Shown here: piece by piece, positions 36,191-44,935 of the stretch
How the letters are laid out: each line of letters opens with the position of its first letter
Numbering within the stretch: the stretch's first letter is position 1
Source of the DNA: Thiobacillus sp. UBA3361
Lineage (GTDB): Bacteria; Pseudomonadota; Gammaproteobacteria; Burkholderiales; Thiobacillaceae
Direction: 5' to 3'
Assembly (NCBI GenBank): GCA_002360535.1
Contig: DEQR01000043.1
Span: forward strand, 62,001 to 126,000
Length of the DNA stretch: 64,000 nucleotides
Translations under genes and position numbers: made by a program
The notes under the pieces: generated by a model
Seen by the model: only the letters and a program-made list of their open reading frames with translations
The model's database searches: none
Told to the model about the DNA's origin: nothing

Positions 36191-37201
36191 TCAGAAGCCG
36201 TAGCCGACACTGAAGATCAGGGCCGTATCCAGCTCGTCCTTGCCGGCGGCGGGCAGGTTGTCGTAGTCCACGTTCACCTGGGTGCTCAGGTTGAGCGACT
36301 TGGCCACCGGCACGCGCACACCGGTGCGGGTCTTGAGCAGCCAGTCGTTGGCATCCTCGGTGCTCATGAGCACATCGCTGGCGTGGAAGAACTTGAGCCG
36401 GTCTTCCCAGAACAGCTGGTCGTACTTCAGGGCCGCCCGCAGGCTGGGGAAGCTGTTGTCGGGGGCGATCTCGTAGTCCTCGCTGACGAAGCTCAGGCCG
36501 CCTTCCAGCGACAGGTTGCGGCGCGGTCCCTCGAAGAACTGGCGGCCGCCGCCGAAGCCCAGGGAGGTGCGCAGGTTCAGGTCTGCCTGGGCGTCGTGCT
36601 CGAACAGGCCGGATACGTACAGGTAGGTCTTTTCCGCCAGGAAGTGGTCGTACTTCATGGTGCCGCGCCAGTTGGAGGTGGTGTTGTTGCCCGATTTCGA
36701 GGCCTCGTTGAACTCGGCCCCCACCGTGAAACGGTTGGTGGGGGTGCGAGCCACCATCTCGGCGTCCAGGTGCATGTTGTCCTCGTCGGTGTTGCCGCGC
36801 ACGTAGCTGCCGCCCAGGTTGGCCCGGCCGGACAGCTTCAACTTGTGGCGGTCCTGGGGCGGGTTGAAGGCAATGACCTGGTCCATGGGCACCGGCGCGG
36901 TCTCCACCAGCTCGCTTACCTTCACCCGCACCTTGCCCTCGGGGGCGGGCAGCAGGCGGCCGTTGAGCAGGCTGCCGTCGCTGAGGCGAACGCGCACATT
37001 GTCATCGCTCTCGACGTGGCGCACCCGGCCCCAGGGCAGCTTGAGCTGACCGGCGTAGGCGGTTTCGAACACCAGGCTGCCGCCTTCCAGGCCGATCACC
37101 TTGCCGCTGAGACGGTCGCCGTTGTCCAGGATCACGCTGTCGGCGACCGCGGCCAAAGGCAGGCACAGGGCGGCGGCGAGGGTCAGTCCGGGCAGTTTCA
37201 T
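36191..37201 (-). CDS. DUF481 outer-membrane protein
   Basis: 336 residues from ATG 37201, chosen because AAGGA lies five bases upstream; an ATG at 37207 is too close to it. A signal peptide ends at AAVADS. A small beta N-terminal region (DNGDRLSGKVIGLEGG) is followed by an outer-membrane barrel of the salt-induced YdiY/DUF481 type, with a C-terminal Phe (SVGYGF) as in many outer-membrane proteins. Physiological role unknown. Confidence 0.88.
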   Translation of the reverse strand: MKLPGLTLAAALCLPLAAVADSVILDNGDRLSGKVIGLEGGSLVFETAYAGQLKLPWGRVRHVESDDNVRVRLSDGSLLNGRLLPAPEGKVRVKVSELVETAPVPMDQVIAFNPPQDRHKLKLSGRANLGGSYVRGNTDEDNMHLDAEMVARTPTNRFTVGAEFNEASKSGNNTTSNWRGTMKYDHFLAEKTYLYVSGLFEHDAQADLNLRTSLGFGGGRQFFEGPRRNLSLEGGLSFVSEDYEIAPDNSFPSLRAALKYDQLFWEDRLKFFHASDVLMSTEDANDWLLKTRTGVRVPVAKSLNLSTQVNVDYDNLPAAGKDELDTALIFSVGYGF

Positions 37202-37294
37202 AGGCATCCTTTCGACGTCAGAACCCCGCGCCGCGGACCAAAGTGGTCGCGGCGGGGAGCGGATTCAGGGGGGCCGGCCAGGGCCGGCGGGTGG

Positions 37295-38764
37295 TTACTG
37301 CGTGTCGTCCTTGCGCAGCTTGGCCAGCCAGTACTCCATCTGCCTGCCGGCCGCCTCGCGGCCGCCCAGGCCGAAGGACAGGGCGATGGCCACGGCCACG
37401 GCGCCGAAGACGAAGGCGAAGGCCATGTTGACGATGTCGTCGGCCAGGCCCATGGCGGACAGGCCCATGGCCAGCACCATGCCCAGGATGGCGTAGCGAA
37501 CGATGCTGGCCATGCCGACGGCGGCGCCGTCGCTGGCCCGCATCATGGCCTGGTGGGCCAGGTTGGCCAGCCAGAAGCCGATCAGCAGGATGGCCACGCC
37601 GAGCAGCACGTCGCCGCCGAACTCGATGAACATGCCAACCAGCGATTCGACCTGATCGAAGCCCAGGCGGTTGGCCGCCTCGACAGTGGCGAACAGCATG
37701 GCGAAGAACACCAGCACACGGCTGACCAGGTCCGAGGCCTGGAAGGTCTCGGGGAAGGCGTTGGCCATGCCGATCTTGGCCGGCAGGCTGTTGAAGCCCA
37801 GGTTGGCCAGCAGACGGCCCACCAGGCCGGCGGCCAGGCGCGCCACGTACCAGGTGATGACCAGGATCAGGGCGGCGGCCAGGATGTTGGGGATGGCGGC
37901 CAGGATCATGCCCAGCATGTCGGAAGCGGGCTGGGCGATGGCGGCGATCTGCAGCGCGTCCAGGGCGGCGATCAGCACCGGCACCAGGATCAGCACGAAC
38001 ACCAGGGTGCCGACCAGACGAGAGATCTGGGTCGATTCGCTGAGGCCGGCGGTCTGGCCCAGCTTGTCGACGCCGGTGGCGGCCAGCAGGTTGGAGACCA
38101 GGCCGCGCACGATCCTGGCCACCAGCCAGCCGGCGAACAGGATGATGGCGGCGCCGAACACATTGGGCAGCATGTTCAGGGCCTCGGCCACCATGCCGCG
38201 CACCGGCTCGAGCATGCCGTCGAGCTGCATGGCGCCCAGGATGGCCGGCAGGAACAGCAGGATCACCAGCCAGAACAGGATGTTGCCAACGTTATCACCC
38301 AGGGGCGCCATGCCGGCGGTCTCGGTGAGCTTCTCGTCCCACTGGGTCGCCTTCAGGGCCTTGTTGGAGATGGCCCGAACCACGGTGGCCACCACCCAGG
38401 CCACCACCAGCAGCAACACACCGGCCAGCAGGCTGGGCAGGTATTGCATGATCTGGGTGACCATGGCCCCGAACGGACCGGCGAGCTGGTCCAGGTTCAG
38501 GGTGTTGAACATGGCGATCAGGGTGATAAGCAGGATGAAGCCGAACACCACCAGGCCGGAGCCGCCCTCCACGTCCATGGGCTTGCCCGAGGAATCGGCC
38601 ACGTACTTGTTGATCCTGGCCATGCCCAGCAGCTTGCGGGTGCCGGCCCGGGCAATCACCGCCAGCAGGTAGCCCGCCACCAGGATGGCAATGGCCGCCA
38701 GGATGGCGGGCAGATGCGTGCCCACCGTGCTCTGGACCGCGTTCGAGAATGCTGTCAGATCCAT
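37295..38764 (-). CDS. MscS-related membrane protein with repeated TM-helix domains
   Basis: 489 residues from ATG 38764 (GGAGG site). It is built of repeated hydrophobic units of the conserved TM-helix type, each beginning like LPxIxxAxxILxxGY or FAGWLVARIVRGL. This matches cyanobacterial-style mechanosensitive-channel-related proteins with many helices and no classical MscS beta domain. Probably an osmotic or small-ion channel or scaffold. A good sigma-70 promoter precedes it. Confidence 0.82.
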   Translation of the reverse strand: MDLTAFSNAVQSTVGTHLPAILAAIAILVAGYLLAVIARAGTRKLLGMARINKYVADSSGKPMDVEGGSGLVVFGFILLITLIAMFNTLNLDQLAGPFGAMVTQIMQYLPSLLAGVLLLVVAWVVATVVRAISNKALKATQWDEKLTETAGMAPLGDNVGNILFWLVILLFLPAILGAMQLDGMLEPVRGMVAEALNMLPNVFGAAIILFAGWLVARIVRGLVSNLLAATGVDKLGQTAGLSESTQISRLVGTLVFVLILVPVLIAALDALQIAAIAQPASDMLGMILAAIPNILAAALILVITWYVARLAAGLVGRLLANLGFNSLPAKIGMANAFPETFQASDLVSRVLVFFAMLFATVEAANRLGFDQVESLVGMFIEFGGDVLLGVAILLIGFWLANLAHQAMMRASDGAAVGMASIVRYAILGMVLAMGLSAMGLADDIVNMAFAFVFGAVAVAIALSFGLGGREAAGRQMEYWLAKLRKDDTQ

Positions 38765-39112
38765 TTGATTCCTCCACTGGTTGAACAAGATAAATTTAGA
38801 CGAAGTTTACTATAGAAAATATTTATATTCATGCAAATGTGTTATTCATACGTGGCCCAAGCGCACCCCGACTTGGCGCGCATCGGACAGCACGTACTGA
38901 TCATGATAGGAATAATCGCCAGTTCCACCCGATCGGCCTCGCAAGTCGTTCACCGGACCGCCCCATCAAGCTCTTGGTCCCGCCGGGGGCGGCTTGGGCA
39001 CTTTTCCCGAACAGGTGGCGCGGCTAACATGCCGCCCCTGGCCGCGAGCCGTAAACCCGGATTCACCGCCTGCGCCGCCATCTTCCACAGATTGAGTCGT
39101 ACCGAGATTGAA
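38765..39112. other. Divergent intergenic region
   Basis: 348 bases between the MscS-related gene and the DUF389 gene. The left part is AT-rich and carries the leftward promoter at 38809-38837. The right part is GC-rich and can be read in frame with DUF389 but the translation looks random. No terminator or RNA is recognised. Confidence 0.55.
38809..38837 (-). promoter_or_regulatory. Sigma-70-type promoter of the MscS-related gene
   Basis: On the minus strand, -35 TTTGCA (38832-38837), a 17-base AT-rich spacer, and -10 TATAGT (38809-38814). Transcription would start near 38802, about 38 bases before the ATG at 38764. Confidence 0.6.
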
Positions 39113-40783
39113 ATGACCCAGCCCAGCATCACAGACAAAGACACGCCGTCCAGCCCGCCCGTCCCGCCCCGCCTGTTCCGGGGCCGCGCGGCTCGCCTGT
39201 TCTACACCTGGTGGCGGCGCCACATGCGCGATCTGGACCGGGATGCCACCGAGGAGCAGGTGCGCGCCGATGGCGGACTGACCTACTCCTTCGCCTTCCT
39301 GGTGGTGGCCTCCTGCGGCATCGCCACCCTGGGGCTGATGCTCAACTCGGCGGCGGTGATCATCGGCGCCATGCTGGTGGCCCCCCTCATGGGGCCCATC
39401 GTGCTGCTGGGCTTCTCCATCGCCGAGACCGACGTGCAACTGGCCAAGCGCAGCGCCCTGGCCCTGGCGGTGGGGGTGCTGGGGGCCCTGTCCATCTCCT
39501 TCGTCATCGTCAAGCTGGCGCCCTACATCCCGCCCACGCCCGAGATCCTGGCCCGCACCAACCCCAACCTGTTCGACCTGCTGGTAGCGGTGCTATCGGG
39601 CATGGTGGCGGGCTACGCGGTCACCCACCGCAAGATCGGCACGGTGGCCGGGGTGGCCATCGCCACCGCCCTGATGCCACCGCTGGCCGCCTCGGGCTAC
39701 GGCCTGGCGACCCAGGAATGGCGCATCTTCAACGGCGCCTTCTACCTGTTCCTGACCAACATGCTGGCCATCGCCTTCAGCGTCGCCGGCATGGCCGTCT
39801 GGTACGGCTTCGGCAACCTGCGCACGCCGCGCAACCTGGTCTGGCAAACGGCCCTGGCAACCGTGATCCTTGTCGCCCTGTCCATCCCCCTGGTGCGCAC
39901 CCTCAACGACAGCGTCAGCAAGACGCTGATCGCCAACGACGTGGAGGCGGTACTGCGGCAGGGGCTGGACCTGGAGGGCGCCCGCCTGGACAAGCTGGAC
40001 CTGCGCCGGGTGGAGGGCAGACTGGAAGTGACGGCCGTGGTCTTCACCCACGAATACGACAAGCAGGCCCAGGCCCGCCTTGAGCCGCAACTGGCCCAGC
40101 GGCTGGGCGAGCCGGTGACGCTGATGCTGGACCAGGTGGTGGTGGGCGAGGCCCTGGAGCGCATGGCCGAGGAACAGACCGTCATCGCCAGCCAGGTCAT
40201 GGCCCAGCAACAGCAGCCCAGCGCCATCAGCGATGCTCAGTTGCTGGTACGCCACCTGCGCGAGGTGCTGCCCCTGCCCATGGCCCTGTCCGAGGTGAAC
40301 GCCACGGAAAAGACCGCCACCCTGCAGGTGGCCCCCGGTTACACCGGCCAACTGGTCTCCCTGCGGCAGATGGAGCGGGAACTTCAGCGCCGCTTTCCGG
40401 ACTGGCGCATCCACATCATCCCGCCTCTGCGCCCCCTGCCGGAGGTCCGCTTCGCCCGGGGCGAGGCGGACCTGCCGGCGGCGGCCGACGCCACCCTGGA
40501 CACCCTGCGCTGGGCCCTGACCCGCTGGCAGGTCCAGGAGGTGCGCGTCACCGGTTCCGCCCAATTGAACGAACAGGGCCGGTCCAGCGCCGGGTTGGCC
40601 CGCGCTCGCGCCGAGGCGTTGGCCGGCCGCTTGGCCGAGACCGGCCTGCGGACCCGGGTGGAGACGGACTACGCCGCCGCCGACCAGCGCGCGACGGAGC
40701 GGGAACGGGGCCAGGCCAGCCAGCGCCGGGTGCGCATCCAGCCCGTCACCGAGCAGGACGAGACGGAGGACGCGACCGGCTGA
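39113..40783 (+). CDS. DUF389 membrane protein with an OmpA-like C-terminal domain
   Basis: 556 residues from ATG 39113; earlier in-frame ATGs give non-conserved sequence. A DUF389 membrane core (about 55-270) includes GLMLNSAAVIIGAMLVAPLM, a well-conserved motif, and about six helices. A middle alpha/beta part follows. Residues about 445-556 look like an OmpA-like peptidoglycan-binding fold (FARGEADLP, VRVTGSAQLNEQG, LARARAEAL, GQASQRRVRI). This would place the C-terminus in the periplasm. Function unknown. Confidence 0.82.
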   Translation: MTQPSITDKDTPSSPPVPPRLFRGRAARLFYTWWRRHMRDLDRDATEEQVRADGGLTYSFAFLVVASCGIATLGLMLNSAAVIIGAMLVAPLMGPIVLLGFSIAETDVQLAKRSALALAVGVLGALSISFVIVKLAPYIPPTPEILARTNPNLFDLLVAVLSGMVAGYAVTHRKIGTVAGVAIATALMPPLAASGYGLATQEWRIFNGAFYLFLTNMLAIAFSVAGMAVWYGFGNLRTPRNLVWQTALATVILVALSIPLVRTLNDSVSKTLIANDVEAVLRQGLDLEGARLDKLDLRRVEGRLEVTAVVFTHEYDKQAQARLEPQLAQRLGEPVTLMLDQVVVGEALERMAEEQTVIASQVMAQQQQPSAISDAQLLVRHLREVLPLPMALSEVNATEKTATLQVAPGYTGQLVSLRQMERELQRRFPDWRIHIIPPLRPLPEVRFARGEADLPAAADATLDTLRWALTRWQVQEVRVTGSAQLNEQGRSSAGLARARAEALAGRLAETGLRTRVETDYAAADQRATERERGQASQRRVRIQPVTEQDETEDATG

Positions 40784-40842
40784 GGCCGTCGTTCTCCGGG
40801 CAACGGCGCGTCACCGCCCGGCCCGGCCCGCAGGACCGCCGG

Positions 40843-41358
40843 TCAGCGATCGAAACGGCCCGCGTCCAGCCCCATTACCAGCCCCCGGGTCACCTGTGGG
40901 TAGGTCAGGATGCGCCGGCCCCGGTGGTCCTTGAGGAATTCCTCGGCGTCGGCCCGGCTGGCCAGGGGCACCAGTTCGTGACCCATGGGCCCCAGCACGT
41001 CGGAGCCGATGACATAGAAGGCGCGGGTGGCGTCGATGCGAGTCAGGCCGTAATACTCGGTGACGGCGAGCGCCCGCAGGTCGGCGGCCTCGTGCCCCGG
41101 CGCGTATTTCTTCAGCTCGAACAGAAACTTGAACATGTCCTTGGCGCCGTCGAAGTGATGCGTGTGGCCATCCTTCCAGGCGACGCTGGCGATCCAGGCC
41201 GGGTATTTGGCTACCACCATGCCACACACCGGGCACAGGTCGCGCGGCCCGGGCGGCGGCGCCAGGCGATCGAGTGGCGCGGCCGCCTGGGCCAGCCAGG
41301 CAGCCAGCAGCAGGATGAAGCCGACGACGGGCCCGAGCAGGGGCTTGGCCACGGCCAT
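40843..41358 (-). CDS. NosL-family copper-chaperone-like protein
   Basis: 171 residues from ATG 41358. An N-terminal signal segment lacks a lipobox Cys. The NosL domain begins with LCPVCGMVV (Cys42, Cys45, Met47), followed by HHFDGAKDMFKFL and a C-terminal strand pair. NosL proteins carry Cu(I) to nitrous oxide reductase. The start overlaps the stop of the second NosL-like gene by one base. It is the last gene of the eight-gene operon. No nosZ is in the window, so the copper target is unknown. Confidence 0.87.
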   Translation of the reverse strand: MAVAKPLLGPVVGFILLLAAWLAQAAAPLDRLAPPPGPRDLCPVCGMVVAKYPAWIASVAWKDGHTHHFDGAKDMFKFLFELKKYAPGHEAADLRALAVTEYYGLTRIDATRAFYVIGSDVLGPMGHELVPLASRADAEEFLKDHRGRRILTYPQVTRGLVMGLDAGRFDR

Positions 41359-42002
41359 CAGCCCTGCTGCTTCTGCATGTGCCGGCGGCGTTCCTCGCGC
41401 TTCTTGCGGATGCCGGCGGTGTCCTTGGCCATGTCGGCATAGGCGGCCGCCAGGGCGGCGTCGAAGTCGCCGATCTCGCCATTGTGCTGTTCCTTGGCCG
41501 ACAGGGCGGCGGCCCGGGTGGCGAAGGCCTTCTTGCTGCGGCCGCTCATCACCCCGCGCAGGTTGCCACCGATCAGGTAGGTGGCCTGATCGACGTTGAC
41601 CAGGGGCTTGGGCTCGGCGGCGGCGCCGAAGTCGGCGGCGTAGATGGCCTTCGGCTCCCGGTCCAGGTTCAGCGACAGGGAAATGGCCAGGCAGTGGATG
41701 GAGCAGGTGCCATCGACCAGATCGTCGGCGTAATGCACCAGATGGCGGGAGAAATGGAACTGGCTGCGGTTCATGCCGCAATAGGGGCAACTGGGATACT
41801 TCTCCAACTCGTTATGCAGCGGGTTGGCGTCCTTGGGGGCCTTGGGCGCGAACTGCAGCGGCGTGCCGTCGGTATCGCAGGCGGCGGCCTTGCTGGCGGG
41901 CATCGCGGCATGATGATGATGCTCGTGCTGGGCCCGGGCCAGCGGCGCGGCCGCCAGGGCGGCGGCGGCCAGGGGCAGTTTCAATAGATCGCGTCGTTGC
42001 AT
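41358..42002 (-). CDS. NosL-like protein with Tat-type signal and His-rich N-terminus
   Basis: 214 residues. The N-terminus is QRRDLLKLPLAAAAL, a Tat-like signal, then HEHHHHAAM, suggesting metal binding just after cleavage. A NosL-type core has CPYCGMNR (Cys72, Cys75, Met77) and HYADDLVDGTCSIHCLA with two further Cys. The C-terminal tail is highly charged (RKKREERRRHMQKQ). It probably handles copper in the periplasm together with the NosL encoded directly downstream. Confidence 0.8.
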   Translation of the reverse strand: MQRRDLLKLPLAAAALAAAPLARAQHEHHHHAAMPASKAAACDTDGTPLQFAPKAPKDANPLHNELEKYPSCPYCGMNRSQFHFSRHLVHYADDLVDGTCSIHCLAISLSLNLDREPKAIYAADFGAAAEPKPLVNVDQATYLIGGNLRGVMSGRSKKAFATRAAALSAKEQHNGEIGDFDAALAAAYADMAKDTAGIRKKREERRRHMQKQQG

Positions 42003-42042
42003 GCTGAACTCCTTTTCAGGTGGTTGAATGATCGGTCACGGG

Positions 42043-42768
42043 TCATGCCAGATGGCCCATGACGCGGAAGAATTCGGCCCCGGCCCAGATCGCCTGGACA
42101 CCCAGGGCGATGACCAGCAGGGCGCCGGCGCGGCGCAGCCAGACCAGGGACTGGACCCCCAGCCCATGGGCCAGGGCGCCGGCCACGGCCATGGCCGGCA
42201 CGGTGCCCAGGCCGAAGGCGAACAGCCAGGCCGCGCCCTGGGCGATGGACGGGGCGGTCATGGCCTTCACCGCCAGGGAATAGACCAGGGCGCAGGGCAT
42301 CAGGGCGTTGAGCAGGCCGGCCAGCAGGAATGGGACCTTGCCCCCCTCTCCCGCAAGCGGGAGAGGGGCGGGGGAGAGGGTCATGCGTGGCCACTTCATT
42401 GTCGAAATAACAGGGATCGTCACGGCATTTCCCCCTCCCCGGCCCGCCCCCGCTTGCGGGAGAGGGCGGAACAGCACCCACGCCCCAATCCCCGTCACCG
42501 CCAGTCCGGCCAGCACATACAGTACCCCCTGCCCCTGCCCTACCCCGCCGGTGAGCACCACCGCCTGGCCGACGCCCGCGGCCAGGGCGCCGATGGCGCT
42601 GTAGCCCAGCACCCGGCCCAGGTGATAGCCGGCATGGCCCCAGCCGCCGGCACAGCGGCCGCAGCCCAGGAACAGCCCGCCCACCAGGCCGCCGCACATG
42701 GCCCAGCAATGGCCGGCGCCGGCCAGGCCGGACAGGAAGGCCAGGCCCAGGGTGACCTCAGCGCCCAT
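42043..42768 (-). CDS. DsbD_2/TauE-like membrane protein carrying an in-frame repeat insertion
   Basis: 241 residues with about six membrane helices. GAGHCWAMCGG at the N-terminus (Cys21, Cys25) and MPCALVYSLA in the second half are typical of the cytochrome-biogenesis transmembrane (DsbD_2, TauE/SafE-like) family. That family is thought to move electrons or copper across the membrane. Residues about 100-142 are low-complexity (PLPQAGAG, PLPLAGEGG). They are encoded by the palindromic repeat DNA at 42343-42468, so an extra-long loop is predicted. The gene overlaps the TlpA gene by 11 bases. Confidence 0.82.
   Translation of the reverse strand: MGAEVTLGLAFLSGLAGAGHCWAMCGGLVGGLFLGCGRCAGGWGHAGYHLGRVLGYSAIGALAAGVGQAVVLTGGVGQGQGVLYVLAGLAVTGIGAWVLFRPLPQAGAGRGGGNAVTIPVISTMKWPRMTLSPAPLPLAGEGGKVPFLLAGLLNALMPCALVYSLAVKAMTAPSIAQGAAWLFAFGLGTVPAMAVAGALAHGLGVQSLVWLRRAGALLVIALGVQAIWAGAEFFRVMGHLA
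42343..42468. repeat. Palindromic repeat pair inside a coding region
   Basis: A perfect 12-base palindrome CCCCTCTCCCGC / GCGGGAGAGGGG around AA (42343-42368), about 60 bases of unique sequence, then a second CCCCCGCTTGCGGGAGAGGG element (42448-42467). The pair has the form of a mobile REP doublet. It sits inside the DsbD_2-like gene and keeps its reading frame. Confidence 0.8.
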
Positions 42769-43261
42769 CCGGCGCCTCCAGCAGGGCCCGGGCCTGCGCC
42801 TCGAATACCGCCGGCGTGGCCTCGCCCAGGATCTTGCCGGCCAGGCGGCCCTGGCGGTCCACGAACCAGGTGATGGGCAGGGCCTTGACCCCGTAGCGGC
42901 GGGCGGTCTCCCCGTCCGGGTCGAGCAGCACCGGGTAGCCGATGCCCAGGGGCGCGACGAAGGCGGCGGCGGTGGCCCGGTCCTGGGCCACGTTCACCGC
43001 CAGCACCTCCAGGCCCTGGTCCTTCAGGCGCCGGTAGACCGGCTCCAGGTCGCGCATCTCCACCTCGCAATAGGGGCACCAGTCGGCCCAGAAGCGGATC
43101 GCCAGCACCTTGCCTTGCAGGGCTGCGGGTACGTCCAGGTGGCTGCCGGCCAGGGTCTCGGCCCGGAAGGCGGGGGCCGGGTCGCCGTTCTTCAGTACCA
43201 CCTGAGGCGCGTCGCCGCAACCGGCCAAGACGAACGAAAGCAGGAGAATGAAAGCGCGCAT
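42758..43261 (-). CDS. TlpA-like thioredoxin-fold lipoprotein
   Basis: 167 residues with a lipobox LAGC (Cys15), then a TlpA/ResA domain with redox pair WADWCPYC (Cys62, Cys65), the cis-Pro region ALPITWFVD and DPDGETARRYGV. It is an extracytoplasmic thiol-disulfide protein, plausibly reduced by the adjacent DsbD_2-like protein to keep the NosL cysteines or a copper site reduced. It lies two bases from the upstream membrane-protein gene. Confidence 0.9.
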   Translation of the reverse strand: MRAFILLLSFVLAGCGDAPQVVLKNGDPAPAFRAETLAGSHLDVPAALQGKVLAIRFWADWCPYCEVEMRDLEPVYRRLKDQGLEVLAVNVAQDRATAAAFVAPLGIGYPVLLDPDGETARRYGVKALPITWFVDRQGRLAGKILGEATPAVFEAQARALLEAPDGR

Positions 43262-43262
43262 C

Positions 43263-44261
43263 TCAGCCTCCCATCAGAATCAGGTTGGACCGGCCCATGT
43301 ACCACCCGGCCAGGCCGGCGAACAGGGCAAGGCCGGCCAGGGACCACAGGGTCAGCCGCCGGGCCAGGGTCGGGGCAGCCTCGGCCAGGCTGGGGTGGCG
43401 GGCCTGGGGCGCGGCCAGGGCCACCCCCAGGCCGGCGGTGGCGGCCAGGAACAGGGGCGGATACAGCCACCAGCCGGCGTGGCCGTGTTCCGCCTGCAGC
43501 AGGCAGAAGGGGCAGTGGTGGCGGGGGTGCTCGTAGATGTAGAGGGACAGGAAGGCCACCACCCCGGCCAGGGCCACCGGGAAGCCGGCCAGGGCCAGCA
43601 ACCCGTACAGCCGCCCGCCCCGGCGGCGCCAGAGGAAGTGCAGCCCGGCCAGGCCGGTCAGGGCCAGCATGCCCCAGAACAGGCCCATGGCCGTCGCCGG
43701 CGCCAGGGCCGCCAGGTCGCTGCTCACCCCGTCGCCCGAATCACCGAACAGGCTGCCGCAGCAGGAGGTGATCACGTCCGGCTTCAGGTTCAGGAAATAG
43801 GCCCAGGCCAGGCCCGCCTCGATCAGGGCCGCCGGCGCCAACGCCAGCAGCAGGGCGTACTTGCGCCGCACCAGGGGGTAGTCCCAGCCCTGGTTGTCCA
43901 GGTGGTTGAGGATCAGCCAGGCGGCGGCCAGGAAGAACACCGCCAGGCGGGCATACAGGTCCGGGAAGCCCCAGGGGTTCACGTTCAGGGTGCCCACCGC
44001 GCACATGGCGCCGCTGAACAGGGGCGCCATGCGCTCGGCGTTGTAAACGAACAGGGCCAGGGTGAAGGGTTGCAGCAGCAGCAGCAGACCGACCAGGGTG
44101 GCCACCAGGTAGGTGCGCCGCTCCAGGGCGATCTGGGCCGGGTGGCCGCTGGCCAGGTCCCAGCGCCGCAGCAGGCCCAGCGCAAACACGGCGGCGGCCA
44201 GCAGCAGGGCCGCCTGCAGGCTGGAGGCGAAGAGCAGGGCCAGGACCGGCGGGCTAAGCAT
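43263..44261 (-). CDS. Unrecognised polytopic membrane protein with Cys pairs
   Basis: 332 residues with about eight predicted helices. Two notable extramembrane sites are SCCGS (Cys167, Cys168) and HHCPFCLLQ (Cys250, Cys253), in which a His pair precedes a CxxC, consistent with copper binding or disulfide chemistry. No family is recognised with certainty. It overlaps the ABC ATPase gene by eight bases and precedes the thioredoxin gene by one base, so it works with that operon. Confidence 0.75.
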   Translation of the reverse strand: MLSPPVLALLFASSLQAALLLAAAVFALGLLRRWDLASGHPAQIALERRTYLVATLVGLLLLLQPFTLALFVYNAERMAPLFSGAMCAVGTLNVNPWGFPDLYARLAVFFLAAAWLILNHLDNQGWDYPLVRRKYALLLALAPAALIEAGLAWAYFLNLKPDVITSCCGSLFGDSGDGVSSDLAALAPATAMGLFWGMLALTGLAGLHFLWRRRGGRLYGLLALAGFPVALAGVVAFLSLYIYEHPRHHCPFCLLQAEHGHAGWWLYPPLFLAATAGLGVALAAPQARHPSLAEAAPTLARRLTLWSLAGLALFAGLAGWYMGRSNLILMGG

Positions 44262-44928
44262 CCGTCAGCCTGCCGTCATGCATGGCCAGCACCCGGTCGG
44301 CGATGCCCAGCTCGAACACCAGCGGGTCGTGGCTGGACAGGATCACCGTCCGGCCCTGGTCGCGCAGGGTGGCCAGGATGCCCAGCACCTGGCGCGACAG
44401 TTCGCTGTCCAGGTTGGCGGTGGGCTCGTCGGCGATCACGACTTGCGGATCGTTGATCAGGGCCCGGGCGATGGCGGTGCGCTGGGCCTCGCCGCCGGAC
44501 AGGGACTGGACCGGGTGATCCGCCCGCGCCCCCAGGCCCAGGAAGTCCAGCAACTCCAGAGCCCGCTGCCGGGCCTGGGCATGGGGCCGGCCCGTGGGCA
44601 GGGCCGGGACGAGCACGTTGTCGAGCACGCTCAGGCCGCGGATCAGGTTGAAGGACTGGAACACAAAGCCGATGTGGGCCCGGCGCAGTTCGGTCATGAA
44701 GCGTTCCGGCAGCCCGGACACGTCGCGCCCGTCCAGGCGCACCCGGCCGGCCGTGGGCCGGGCCAGCAGCCCGATGAGGGACAGCAGGGTGGTCTTGCCC
44801 GAGCCGCTGGGGCCGCGCAGGGCGGTGAGCCGGCCCGGCTCGAAACCGAGGCTGACCTCGCGCACGGCGGCATATTCGTTGTGCCGGCCGGGGTTGAAGG
44901 TCTTGCTGACCGAGACCAGTTCGATCAT
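44254..44928 (-). CDS. ABC transporter ATPase, LolD/MacB type
   Basis: 224 residues with Walker A GPSGSGKTT, Q-loop region FVFQSFNLI, signature SLSGGEAQR, Walker B VVIADEPT and switch His in SSHDPLV. The LolD/MacB class pairs with FtsX-like permeases, as here (permease seven bases upstream). These systems usually power extraction or conformational work in the periplasm rather than solute import. Confidence 0.92.
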   Translation of the reverse strand: MIELVSVSKTFNPGRHNEYAAVREVSLGFEPGRLTALRGPSGSGKTTLLSLIGLLARPTAGRVRLDGRDVSGLPERFMTELRRAHIGFVFQSFNLIRGLSVLDNVLVPALPTGRPHAQARQRALELLDFLGLGARADHPVQSLSGGEAQRTAIARALINDPQVVIADEPTANLDSELSRQVLGILATLRDQGRTVILSSHDPLVFELGIADRVLAMHDGRLTDA

Positions 44929-44935
44929 GGCACGA

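Noticed and set aside
36119..38815. 898-codon open frame on the plus strand
   Set aside because: Antisense to the DUF481 and MscS-related genes, and the translation is a low-complexity His/Gln/Gly-rich sequence.
38831..39112. 94-codon N-terminal extension of the DUF389 protein
   Set aside because: The translated residues show no conserved pattern and the ATG at 39113 starts the family-like sequence.
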